Below are positions 57,425 through 64,000 of a DNA stretch of 64,000 nucleotides, piece after piece. The stretch lies in contig NZ_JNXI01000026.1 in NCBI RefSeq assembly GCF_000717055.1, positions 1-64,000 on the forward strand. The letters run 5' to 3'. Every line of letters starts with the position of its first letter. Positions within the stretch are counted from its first letter, which is position 1. The position numbers and the translations under genes are program-made. The notes under the pieces are model-generated. The model was given only the letters and a program-made list of their open reading frames with translations, ran no database searches and was not told where the DNA came from. The stretch is from Streptomyces iakyrus (GTDB taxonomy: Bacteria > Actinomycetota > Actinomycetes > Streptomycetales > Streptomycetaceae).

Positions 57425-58096
57425 ATGCGTCTCGTCATTGCCCGCTGCTCCGTGGACTACGCCGGGCGGCTCACCGCCCACCTTCCCTCGGCCCCGCGCC
57501 TGATCCTGGTGAAGGCGGACGGCAGCGTCTCGATCCACGCCGACGACCGGGCCTACAAGCCCCTGAACTGGATGTCGCCGCCCTGCACCCTGAAGGAGGG
57601 CACCGGCGAGGAAGAGGGCGTCTGGACCGTCGTCAACAAGGCGGGCGAGAAGCTCATCATCACGATGGAGGAAGTGCTCCACGACTCCTCGCACGAACTG
57701 GGCGTCGATCCCGGCCTGATCAAGGACGGCGTGGAAGCGCACCTCCAGGAGCTGCTCGCCGACCGCATCGAGACACTCGGCGAGGGCTACACGCTGATCC
57801 GCCGCGAGTACCCGACGGCCATCGGGCCGGTCGACATCCTGTGCCGGGACGCCGACGGCAAGACCGTCGCGGTGGAGATCAAGCGGCGCGGTGAGATCGA
57901 CGGCGTGGAGCAGCTCACGCGCTATCTGGAGCTGCTGAACCGCGATCCCCATCTCGCCCCGGTGCGCGGTGTCTTCGCGGCCCAGGAGATCAAGCCCCAG
58001 GCCCGCGTCCTCGCCACCGACCGCGGCATCGGCTGCCAGGTCCTCGACTACGACGCGCTGCGGGGCATCGAGGACGACAAGCTGCGGCTGTTCTGA
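57425..58096 (+). CDS. nucS: Mismatch-specific endonuclease NucS (EndoMS)
   Basis: Non-canonical mismatch-repair endonuclease of actinobacteria, which lack MutS/MutL; it cuts both strands at mismatches with beta-clamp help. The 223-residue protein has an N-terminal DNA-binding domain ([20 protein letters not shown]) and a C-terminal RecB-like nuclease domain with D137 (GPVDILCRD), E151 and K153 (VAVEIKRRG). It ends DDKLRLF. A TAGCGT -10 box (57411-57416) lies eight bases before the ATG and no ribosome site is evident, so a leaderless mRNA is likely. Confidence 0.95.
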   Translation: MRLVIARCSVDYAGRLTAHLPSAPRLILVKADGSVSIHADDRAYKPLNWMSPPCTLKEGTGEEEGVWTVVNKAGEKLIITMEEVLHDSSHELGVDPGLIKDGVEAHLQELLADRIETLGEGYTLIRREYPTAIGPVDILCRDADGKTVAVEIKRRGEIDGVEQLTRYLELLNRDPHLAPVRGVFAAQEIKPQARVLATDRGIGCQVLDYDALRGIEDDKLRLF

Positions 58097-58114
58097 CAGC
58101 CCCTACGACGACGA

Positions 58115-58149
58115 ACAGGGCCGGGTCCGCGGAACGGACCCGGCCCTGT
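58115..58149. terminator. Bidirectional terminator between nucS and the STAND-like gene
   Basis: ACAGGGCCGGGTCCG pairs perfectly with CGGACCCGGCCCTGT around CGGAA and is followed by CGTGTG, placed between two convergent genes. Confidence 0.8.
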
Positions 58150-58163
58150 CGTGTGCCCGGGTG

Positions 58164-60668
58164 TCAGATCACCGTTTCCGAGCCGCTCGGCGTGCCCGTG
58201 GTGCTCTCCGACGCGCTCGCGGTGGTGCTCGTGGGAGCGCTCGGCGCCGGGCCGCTGGCCGAGTCGGAGGTGGACGGGCTGGTCGTGGGCGGCTCCGAGG
58301 TGGGTGGCACGGAGGTGGGCGGTTGCGAGGTCGGCGGCTCGGACGTCGGCGGCTTCGACGTGGGCGGCTTGGACGTCGTGGGGGGCTTGGACGTCGTCGG
58401 CGGCTTGGAGGACGTGGGCGGCTTCGAGGACGACGGCGGCTTCGACGGCGACGCGGAGTCACTCGGGTCCTGCGAACCGCTCGGGGAGTCCGACGGCGTC
58501 GGGTCGTCCGACGTGCCGAGCGTGCCGTCGGGGCCCGGGTCCGTCGGGCGCGGGGCCGGCTCGCCGTTGTCGCCGTCGCCGTCGTTCGCCGCCGGGTCGG
58601 CGCCGAGGCTGCCGTCGTTGACGCCCTGGCTGGCGGACGGGTTGACGCCGACCTGGTCGGACGGCGGGTTCTGATCCTTGTCGGAGGTGGCGCCGAGCGT
58701 CACCACCGTGCCCAGGATCGCGACGAGCAGGGCACCGGCACCGGCGGCCACGAGGTTGCGCCGGGCCAGGCCCTTGAGGCCGCCGCGCGCCTTGCGTGAC
58801 GGCGCGGGCGAGCTGCGGTGGGTGACCAGGGTCGGGGGGGCCGGCTTCTGGAGCGTCGGGAAGGCCGCCGGAACACCGCCGGGCGGGGACGCCGACTCCT
58901 CGTCACGGGCGTCGGGCACCTCCTCCCCAGCGGTCGGCCCGAGCCCGATCGGCGTGCCCGAGCGGTCGGCGACCAGGGCGAGGGCACGGCGGCCGGCGAC
59001 GGTCCCGCGCTTGTCGGCGAGGGCGCCGCGCAGGCCGATGGAGGCCTCCAGTTCGGCACGGGCCCGGTCGAGCTGCCCCCCGCACAGGGCGAGGACACCG
59101 AGCTCGTGGTGGAAGTAGGCCTCTTCCCCGACGTCCCCGGCGAGCCGGGCGGCCTCGGCGCCGGAGCGCAGGGCCCGCTCCCAGGCGCTCCAGTGCAGTC
59201 CGGCGGCGAACGCGGGGGCGGCGGTGCGGGCCAGGTGGACGGCCGCGCTCTCCTCGTCCTCGGCGGGCGGACGGGTGGCCGGTCCGAGGAGGGCCAGGGC
59301 GGCGAGGATCGCGTCGGCCTCGGCGCACACGCGCTCCGGGGTGACCGACGGGTGCCCGGCCCACCAGGAGTAGTGCTGGGCGGCGCTGCGGGCTCCGGCC
59401 TCGGCCTCGTCGCCGTACCCGGCGGCCTCCAGCTGGGCCGGCACGCCGGCCGCGAGGCGGTAGCGGGAGCCGACCGGGGAGACCAGGCCGCAGGCGGCCA
59501 GTTCGCCGAGTGCGGCGTCCGCGTGGGTGTCGCCGACCAGGGCGGGCAGATGGGCCTGGTGCGGGACCTCGCCGCCCAGGGCGACGGCGAACCGCAGGGT
59601 GGCGCGGGCGGAGGCGCTGAGCCGGGAGGCGAGCAGCGGTGCGGGCGCGGCGGCCTCGCCGAGTGCCGGCAGCGGCACGTCGTCACCGAGGTCGTAGGCG
59701 TCGGCGGGGTCGGCCGGCGGTACGGCCTCGAAGACGCCGAACTCGTCGACGGCGCCGGCACCGGCGCGCAGCCGGTCGCGCTGCCGCAGCAGGGCGCCGG
59801 CCTGGACGAAGCGCAGCGGCAGTCCCTCGGACTCGAACCAGAGGTCGCCCGCCCAGTTGGACTCGTCCTCGGTGAGGGTCCGGCCGACGGCGTGCTCCAG
59901 CAGGTCGAGCCCGGCCGCGCGCTCCAGCCCGCCGAGGAGGACCTCCTCGACGCCGGCGTCGGCGGAGGGGGCCGGCACGTCCGGGGTGGCCCCGAGCAGG
60001 AAGGCGCACTCGGGGGTGGCCTCCAGCAGCTCGTCGAGCGCGGCGCCGCCGAACTCCAGGTCGTCCAGGACGACGACCGCGCCGATGTCACGGACGTAGG
60101 TGAGCAGTTCGTCCCGGTCCGGGCGGTGCAGGGGGGCGCTGTAGACGGCGTGGAACAGGTCGTACAGCAGGTCGCCGGCGGTGCGTCCGAAGCCGTTGAG
60201 GCGGACGACGCCGTCGGGGGCGAGGTCGGAGCAGTCCTCCGCGACGAGGTCGAGGAGGCGGGTGCGGCCGGAGCCGGCCGCACCGGTGAGGCGCGTGGAG
60301 CGGCCGCGGGCGAGCAGGCGCACCAGGCGCTCGCGCTCGTCCTGGCGGGCCAGCAGCGGCAGGACGGGCAGCGCGGGGCCGGGCGGGACGGGCGGGCGGG
60401 CGGCGCGCTCGGCCTCGGCGCGCTCGGCCGCGGTGAGCTTCACGGGCCGGGCGGGTCGTTCGGCGGGCGGGCAGGCCTCTATCTCGCTGCCGTCGACGGG
60501 GTTGACGGTCAGCAGGAAGTCGCCGGAGACGAGCTGCACCGTGCGCGCGAGCGCCGGCGCGTGCTGCGCGAAGTCCGGTGTGAGGGATTCCCTGGGAGGG
60601 CGCTGGCGCGGCGCGGGGCCGTCACCTTCGTGGCCGTACTCCTCGGGTCCCTGGTTGTCAGGATCCAT
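58164..60668 (-). CDS. Membrane-anchored STAND-like ATPase with Ser/Thr/Pro-repeat external tail
   Basis: Function unknown. The 834-residue protein has an acidic N-terminus and a STAND/AAA-type NTPase domain at about 105-330. Its P-loop reads GAAGSGRT, with Arg135 at the usual Lys position; Walker B is VVVLDDLEF (D202, D203). A winged-helix-like segment (about 350-420) and TPR-like helices (about 430-590) follow. A basic patch (SRKARGGLKGLARRN) precedes one membrane helix (about 640-660). The last ~170 residues are Asp/Pro/Ser-rich with about ten KPPTS-type repeats (58276-58460), enough to cross the cell wall. The layout suggests a cytoplasmic switch tethered to the envelope. ATG 60668. Confidence 0.82.
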   Translation of the reverse strand: MDPDNQGPEEYGHEGDGPAPRQRPPRESLTPDFAQHAPALARTVQLVSGDFLLTVNPVDGSEIEACPPAERPARPVKLTAAERAEAERAARPPVPPGPALPVLPLLARQDERERLVRLLARGRSTRLTGAAGSGRTRLLDLVAEDCSDLAPDGVVRLNGFGRTAGDLLYDLFHAVYSAPLHRPDRDELLTYVRDIGAVVVLDDLEFGGAALDELLEATPECAFLLGATPDVPAPSADAGVEEVLLGGLERAAGLDLLEHAVGRTLTEDESNWAGDLWFESEGLPLRFVQAGALLRQRDRLRAGAGAVDEFGVFEAVPPADPADAYDLGDDVPLPALGEAAAPAPLLASRLSASARATLRFAVALGGEVPHQAHLPALVGDTHADAALGELAACGLVSPVGSRYRLAAGVPAQLEAAGYGDEAEAGARSAAQHYSWWAGHPSVTPERVCAEADAILAALALLGPATRPPAEDEESAAVHLARTAAPAFAAGLHWSAWERALRSGAEAARLAGDVGEEAYFHHELGVLALCGGQLDRARAELEASIGLRGALADKRGTVAGRRALALVADRSGTPIGLGPTAGEEVPDARDEESASPPGGVPAAFPTLQKPAPPTLVTHRSSPAPSRKARGGLKGLARRNLVAAGAGALLVAILGTVVTLGATSDKDQNPPSDQVGVNPSASQGVNDGSLGADPAANDGDGDNGEPAPRPTDPGPDGTLGTSDDPTPSDSPSGSQDPSDSASPSKPPSSSKPPTSSKPPTTSKPPTTSKPPTSKPPTSEPPTSQPPTSVPPTSEPPTTSPSTSDSASGPAPSAPTSTTASASESTTGTPSGSETVI

Positions 60669-60934
60669 AGGTCAAGCCCCCCAAAAGCGTGTGTGTGCTT
60701 GGAAAAGCCCCTCCCGGCCTTGCTGCACACCGCGCTGTCGCTTCTGGTCCGGTCCCGCCGAAGGGTGTCAATGCAGCGGGCAGCCGAACCCTAAACCTTC
60801 GCACAGTATCTACGACAGTCCGGGGTACCGCGCCGTCCGTAACGTCACGGTCTCGTGAGGATTGTGCGCGTCGCACGATGCGGCGACGTGCGTCCGGGTC
60901 TCCCCGGTCGCCCGGCTCACACCCGTACGAGGCG

Positions 60935-61258
60935 TCACACGCGGGGAAGCGTCTCCACCCCGATGCCTCCCTCGATCGCCAGGATCCGGTGCAGGCGGGT
61001 GGCCACCAGCAGGCGCTGCATCTGCGGCGGTACGCCGCGCAGCACCAGGCGCCGGCCGCAGCGGCCGGCCCGCCGGTGGGCTCCCATGATCACGCCCAGA
61101 CCGGTGGCGTCCCAGGAGTCCAGTTCGGACAGGTCGAGCACCAGATCGCCGACTCCGTCGTCGACGGCCGAGTGCAGGACCGTTCGGGCGTCCGCCGCGC
61201 TCCGGACGTCGAGGCGGCCCCCGACGACCAGCTCGGCGTGGTCGCCCCTGATGTGCAT
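60935..61258 (-). CDS. STAS-domain anti-sigma factor antagonist
   Basis: The 107-residue STAS protein is of the SpoIIAA/RsbV type: DHAELVVGGRLDVRSAADAR, DLVLDLSELDSWDATGLGVI. The phosphorylatable residue usually sits in D-S-[SAT]-G; here SWDATGLG offers Ser or Thr. The ATG at 61258 follows GGGGAG. No kinase or sigma gene adjoins it, so the partner is encoded elsewhere. About 265 bp separate it from the STAND-like gene. Confidence 0.88.
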   Translation of the reverse strand: MHIRGDHAELVVGGRLDVRSAADARTVLHSAVDDGVGDLVLDLSELDSWDATGLGVIMGAHRRAGRCGRRLVLRGVPPQMQRLLVATRLHRILAIEGGIGVETLPRV

Positions 61259-61408
61259 ATGCGCTCCCCGTGCGTGCGAATCGTGCTCCGCGTTCTGGAT
61301 GTGGGTGATGCAACCTCTGACTGTGTGGAGGAGTCAGAGGTTGCTTCTTGTAAGCGAACCGATACCGAATTCACCCGGGCGTGTGATGAGCCCGGGGCAT
61401 GTGCGGTT

Positions 61409-62257
61409 TCAGTGCTTGTAGAAGCCCTGCCCGCTCTTGCGTCCGATGTCACCGGCGTCAACCATCCGGCGCATCGACTCGGGGGCCGCGAACTTCTCGT
61501 CCTGGGATTCGGTGTAGATGTTGTTCGTGGCGTGCAGCAGGATGTCGACGCCGGTCAGGTCCGCCGTCGCCAGCGGGCCCATGGCGTGGCCGAAGCCCAG
61601 CTTGCAGGCCAGGTCGATGTCCTCGGCGCTGGCCACGCCCGACTCCTGGAGCTTCGCGGCCTCGACGACCAGGGCGCAGATGAGACGGGTCGTCACGAAG
61701 CCGGCGACGTCGCGGTTGACGACGATGCAGGTCTTGCCGACCGACTCGGCGAACCGCCGGGCCGTGGCGAGGGTTTCGTCGCTGGTCTTGTAGCCGCGGA
61801 CGAGTTCGCACAGCTGCATCATGGGCACCGGCGAGAAGAAGTGCGTGCCGACGACCCGCTCCGGGCGCCCCGTGGCCGCCGCGATCTTGGTGATCGGGAT
61901 GGCGGAGGTGTTGGAGGCGAGGATCGCCTCGTCCTTCACGTTCTTGTCGAGCGCCCGGAAGATCTCGTGCTTGACCTCGAGCTTCTCGAACACGGCCTCG
62001 ACGACCACGTCCGCGTCGGCCGCGGCGTCCAGGTCGGTGGTCGCGGTGATGCGGGCCAGGGCGGCGTCCGCGTCGTGCGCCTCCAGCTTGCCCTTGGCGA
62101 CGAACTTGTCGTACGACGCCTTGATGCCGTCGGTGCCGCGCGTCAGTGCCTCGTCGGTGACGTCACGAAGGACCACCTCCCAGCCCGCCTGAGCGGAGAC
62201 CTGGGCGATGCCGGCTCCCATGAGGCCGGCCCCGATGACGGCGAGCTTCCCTGCCAC
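61409..62257 (-). CDS. 3-hydroxybutyryl-CoA dehydrogenase
   Basis: NAD(P)-dependent enzyme that converts acetoacetyl-CoA to 3-hydroxybutyryl-CoA, connecting the thiolase product to crotonyl-CoA and ethylmalonyl-CoA. The 282 residues contain Rossmann AVIGAGLMGAGIAQ, catalytic Ser/His (SNTSAIPIT, THFFSPVPMMQLCELV) and NRDVAGFVTTRL, FGHAMGPLATADLTGVDI. The GTG at 62257 follows AGGGGAG. It is a single gene, with a TetR gene upstream on the same strand. Confidence 0.95.
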   Translation of the reverse strand: MAGKLAVIGAGLMGAGIAQVSAQAGWEVVLRDVTDEALTRGTDGIKASYDKFVAKGKLEAHDADAALARITATTDLDAAADADVVVEAVFEKLEVKHEIFRALDKNVKDEAILASNTSAIPITKIAAATGRPERVVGTHFFSPVPMMQLCELVRGYKTSDETLATARRFAESVGKTCIVVNRDVAGFVTTRLICALVVEAAKLQESGVASAEDIDLACKLGFGHAMGPLATADLTGVDILLHATNNIYTESQDEKFAAPESMRRMVDAGDIGRKSGQGFYKH

Positions 62258-62383
62258 TGTGCGACTCCCCTGACGCGCTGCTTATGTCTGCTTCTCGGCC
62301 GGACACTAGCGCTCGTGAGGGGCTGTGTGACCAGTAAGTAATGCGCGTCACGTCTCACATGACGGACATCACACCAGGAGGGG

Positions 62384-63025
62384 TCACGCGGCGCCTCGTA
62401 CGGCGTAGTTGAGCACCTTGTCGCCCAACAGCTCCTCGATGTCGTCGAGAACGACGAGCATCTCCCGTGACACTTCGTCCGGGTTGCGCCCCTTGACCAT
62501 CTCGCGGCCGATCGCGACGAAAAGGGTGCCGTGGACCCAGCAGATCTGACCGGCGATCAGCCCGGGCAGCGGGTCGCCGGCTGTGGCCCCGGTCTCCTCG
62601 CGGAGGGTCGCCTCCAGGTTGTCCTGGAGCTCCTGCTGCATGCTCCACAGCCGGGAGCGCAGCGGTGGCGCCTCTTCGATGCAGCGCATGAAACGGTCGT
62701 AGCCCTCGATGAGGCCCATACGGGGCGAGACGGCCTCGATCTCGGCGCGCAGCTCGCGCAGCACGGCCCGGGCGGCCGACTCCCCCGTGTCCCGGCCGCG
62801 CACCCAGCGCGAGAGCCGGTCGACGACGCCCTGGGAGCGGTCGAAGAAGAGGTCCTCCTTGGCCGGGAAGTAGTTGTAGACGGTGTTCACGGAGACGTCG
62901 GCCGCTTCCGCCACGTCGGCGATCGTCACCGTCACGAACCCGTGCTCCAGGAAGAGCCCGGTGGCGATGTCCGAGATGCGCTGCCTGGTCTCGCGCTTCT
63001 TCCGTTCCCTGAGCCCCTCAGCCAT
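62384..63025 (-). CDS. TetR-family transcriptional regulator
   Basis: The 213-residue protein has HTH KRETRQRISDIATGLFLEHG, VTIADVAEAADVSVNTVYNYF and a C-terminal domain ending DIEELLGDKVLNYAVRGAA. It is divergent from a DrrA-like ABC exporter, with AGAGACTCT and a repeated GGGGTCAT element between them, so it probably represses that exporter. ATG 63025. Confidence 0.88.
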   Translation of the reverse strand: MAEGLRERKKRETRQRISDIATGLFLEHGFVTVTIADVAEAADVSVNTVYNYFPAKEDLFFDRSQGVVDRLSRWVRGRDTGESAARAVLRELRAEIEAVSPRMGLIEGYDRFMRCIEEAPPLRSRLWSMQQELQDNLEATLREETGATAGDPLPGLIAGQICWVHGTLFVAIGREMVKGRNPDEVSREMLVVLDDIEELLGDKVLNYAVRGAA

Positions 63026-63062
63026 GTCCGAATCCTAGCTTCCCTGGAGGCTCTGAAAACTT

Positions 63063-63111
63063 GGGGTCATTGCAAACTTTAAGAGACTCTGTTTTTCTGG
63101 GGTCATGGCAA
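63063..63111. promoter_or_regulatory. Repeat and small palindrome between tetR and the ABC exporter
   Basis: GGGGTCATTGCAA (63063-63075) is repeated as GGGGTCATGGCAA (63099-63111), the second copy containing the ABC start codon. AGAGACTCT (63082-63090), a perfect 9-bp dyad within an AT-richer stretch, lies between them and could be the TetR operator. Confidence 0.45.
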
Positions 63112-63887
63112 TCATCAGTACGGCCGGGCTGGCCCGTACCTTCCTGACCAAGAACGGCCCCGTGGAGGCCGTGCGCTCGATCGACCTGACCGTCCGCGAG
63201 GGCGAGATCCTCGGCTTCCTCGGCCCGAACGGGGCCGGCAAGACGACGACCCTGCGAATGCTGACGACCCTGCTGGCGCCGACCGGCGGCGCCGCGACCG
63301 TCGCGGGATGCGACCTGGCGACGGACGCGGCAGGGGTGCGGCGGGCCTGCGGCTACGTGGCGCAGTCCGGCGGGGTCGATCCGCAGATCAGCGTGCGGGA
63401 GGAACTGCTCACCCAGGGGCGGCTGTACCGGCTGACCAGAACGCAGGCCGTGGAGCGCGCCGGGGAACTGGCCCGCGACCTGGACCTCACCGGGCTCCTC
63501 GACCGCAAGTGCGGCGCACTGTCCGGCGGTCAGCGGCGGCGGCTGGACATCGCGATGGCGCTCACCCACCGCCCGAAGGTGCTGTTCCTGGACGAGCCGA
63601 CGACCGGTCTCGACCCCGGCAGCCGCGCCGACCTGTGGGACCTGGTGCGCCGGCTGCGCGACGAGCACGGCACGACGGTCTTCCTGACCACGCACTACCT
63701 CGACGAGGCCGACGCCCTCTCCGACCGGCTGGTCGTCGTGGACCACGGCGTGGTCGTCGCCGAGGGCACCCCGAGCGCGCTGAAGCTGCGGTACGGCGGC
63801 TCGCTCGACGCCTCGCTCCAGGACACGTTCCTCGCCATCACCGGCCGCAGCGCCGCGCCGGCCGACCAGACCCCCGTCGCCGTATGA
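63105..63887 (+). CDS. DrrA-type ABC exporter ATP-binding protein
   Basis: The 260-residue ATPase of the daunorubicin-resistance type has Walker A GPNGAGKTT, signature LSGGQRRRLDIAMA, Walker B VLFLDEPTTGLDPGSR and switch FLTTHYLDEAD. The ATG at 63105 has no typical ribosome site. The downstream permease follows within 20 bp. Divergence from a TetR gene fits inducible drug export. Confidence 0.92.
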   Translation: MAIISTAGLARTFLTKNGPVEAVRSIDLTVREGEILGFLGPNGAGKTTTLRMLTTLLAPTGGAATVAGCDLATDAAGVRRACGYVAQSGGVDPQISVREELLTQGRLYRLTRTQAVERAGELARDLDLTGLLDRKCGALSGGQRRRLDIAMALTHRPKVLFLDEPTTGLDPGSRADLWDLVRRLRDEHGTTVFLTTHYLDEADALSDRLVVVDHGVVVAEGTPSALKLRYGGSLDASLQDTFLAITGRSAAPADQTPVAV

Positions 63888-63904
63888 GAAGCAGAGGAAT
63901 CCGG

Positions 63905-64000
63905 ATGCTGCTGCACGACACCGCCCTCGTCTACGGGCGCTACCTCCGCCAGTCACTGCGCTCGCGCTTCGCGCTGCTCTTCGGAGTGCTCATGCCGCTG
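63905..64000 (+). CDS. ABC-2 type permease, 5' end only
   Basis: 32 codons are visible (LLHDTALVYGRYLRQSLRSR and the start of the first membrane helix), as in DrrB-type permeases. The ATG at 63905 follows AGAGGA at about 6 bp; an in-frame ATG at 63884 overlapping the ATPase stop (ATGA) is an alternative. The gene continues beyond the window. Confidence 0.75.
   Translation, partial: MLLHDTALVYGRYLRQSLRSRFALLFGVLMPL

Noticed and set aside
58276..58460. CRISPR-like repeat array
   Set aside because: The short repeats are in-frame codons for KPPTS units of a protein tail, with no spacers of constant length.

Overview
The window comes from a Streptomyces chromosome. Base composition is very GC-rich with G/C third codon positions, GTG and TTG starts are common, and operons show 4-base ATGA/GTGA overlaps. 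The gene content includes the tip-growth proteins Scy and FilP, actinobacterial NucS, class II HelD and the GlgE glucan pathway. As far as I recall, gene order follows the core region of S. coelicolor from about SCO5443 down to SCO5383. This is conserved core genome rather than an island.

Layout: (1) 1-6.5 kb holds the GlgE alpha-glucan cluster: glgE (3' part), treS (broken here by several deletions), maltokinase and glgB with a long Lys/Ala-rich N-terminal extension. (2) 6.6-15.3 kb holds two related small membrane proteins, helD, a strong small-RNA candidate, a disrupted MerR-thioredoxin gene, an Lrp regulator, an epimerase-like protein, an aldo/keto reductase and a divergent MFS exporter/TetR pair with three operator-like palindromes. 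(3) 15.4-20.8 kb holds a DctA dicarboxylate carrier with a divergent CitA/CitB-type two-component system, a PPOX-fold protein and an HTH protein. (4) 20.8-26.9 kb is a central-carbon block: pfkA, pta-ackA and pyk. (5) 27-31.3 kb holds a DUF6230/DUF6114/Ser-Pro-rich secreted-protein operon and a YbbN-like thioredoxin. (6) 31.5-45.6 kb holds an acyl-CoA mutase, small DUF3817/MTH1187 proteins, three tandem AIM24 proteins, a MITE, an OmpR-type two-component system divergent from an acidic PepSY protein, then meaB, a thiolase and methylmalonyl-CoA epimerase. (7) 45.8-55 kb holds scy, filP and two tandem ABC-2 modules. (8) 55-64 kb holds an LLM oxidoreductase, an SCO5389-type protein, nucS, a large membrane-anchored STAND-like protein with a cell-wall-spanning tail, a STAS protein, a 3-hydroxyacyl-CoA dehydrogenase, a TetR regulator and the start of a drug-type ABC exporter.

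Together these genes cover storage-glucan and trehalose metabolism, the pyruvate/acetate node, methylmalonyl-CoA and C4 acyl-CoA chemistry, polar growth and mismatch repair. Several genes are damaged (treS, merR-trx, the small gene at 32.2-32.6 kb, and probably the aldo/keto reductase 3' end). A draft-assembly problem must be excluded before any of these is called a pseudogene. The items most worth a second look are the helD-adjacent sRNA candidate, the STAND-like membrane protein with a P-loop Lys-to-Arg change, the GlgB basic extension, the AIM24 trio, the TA-flanked MITE that forms a histidine-kinase stop codon, and the long palindrome at the mutase promoter.
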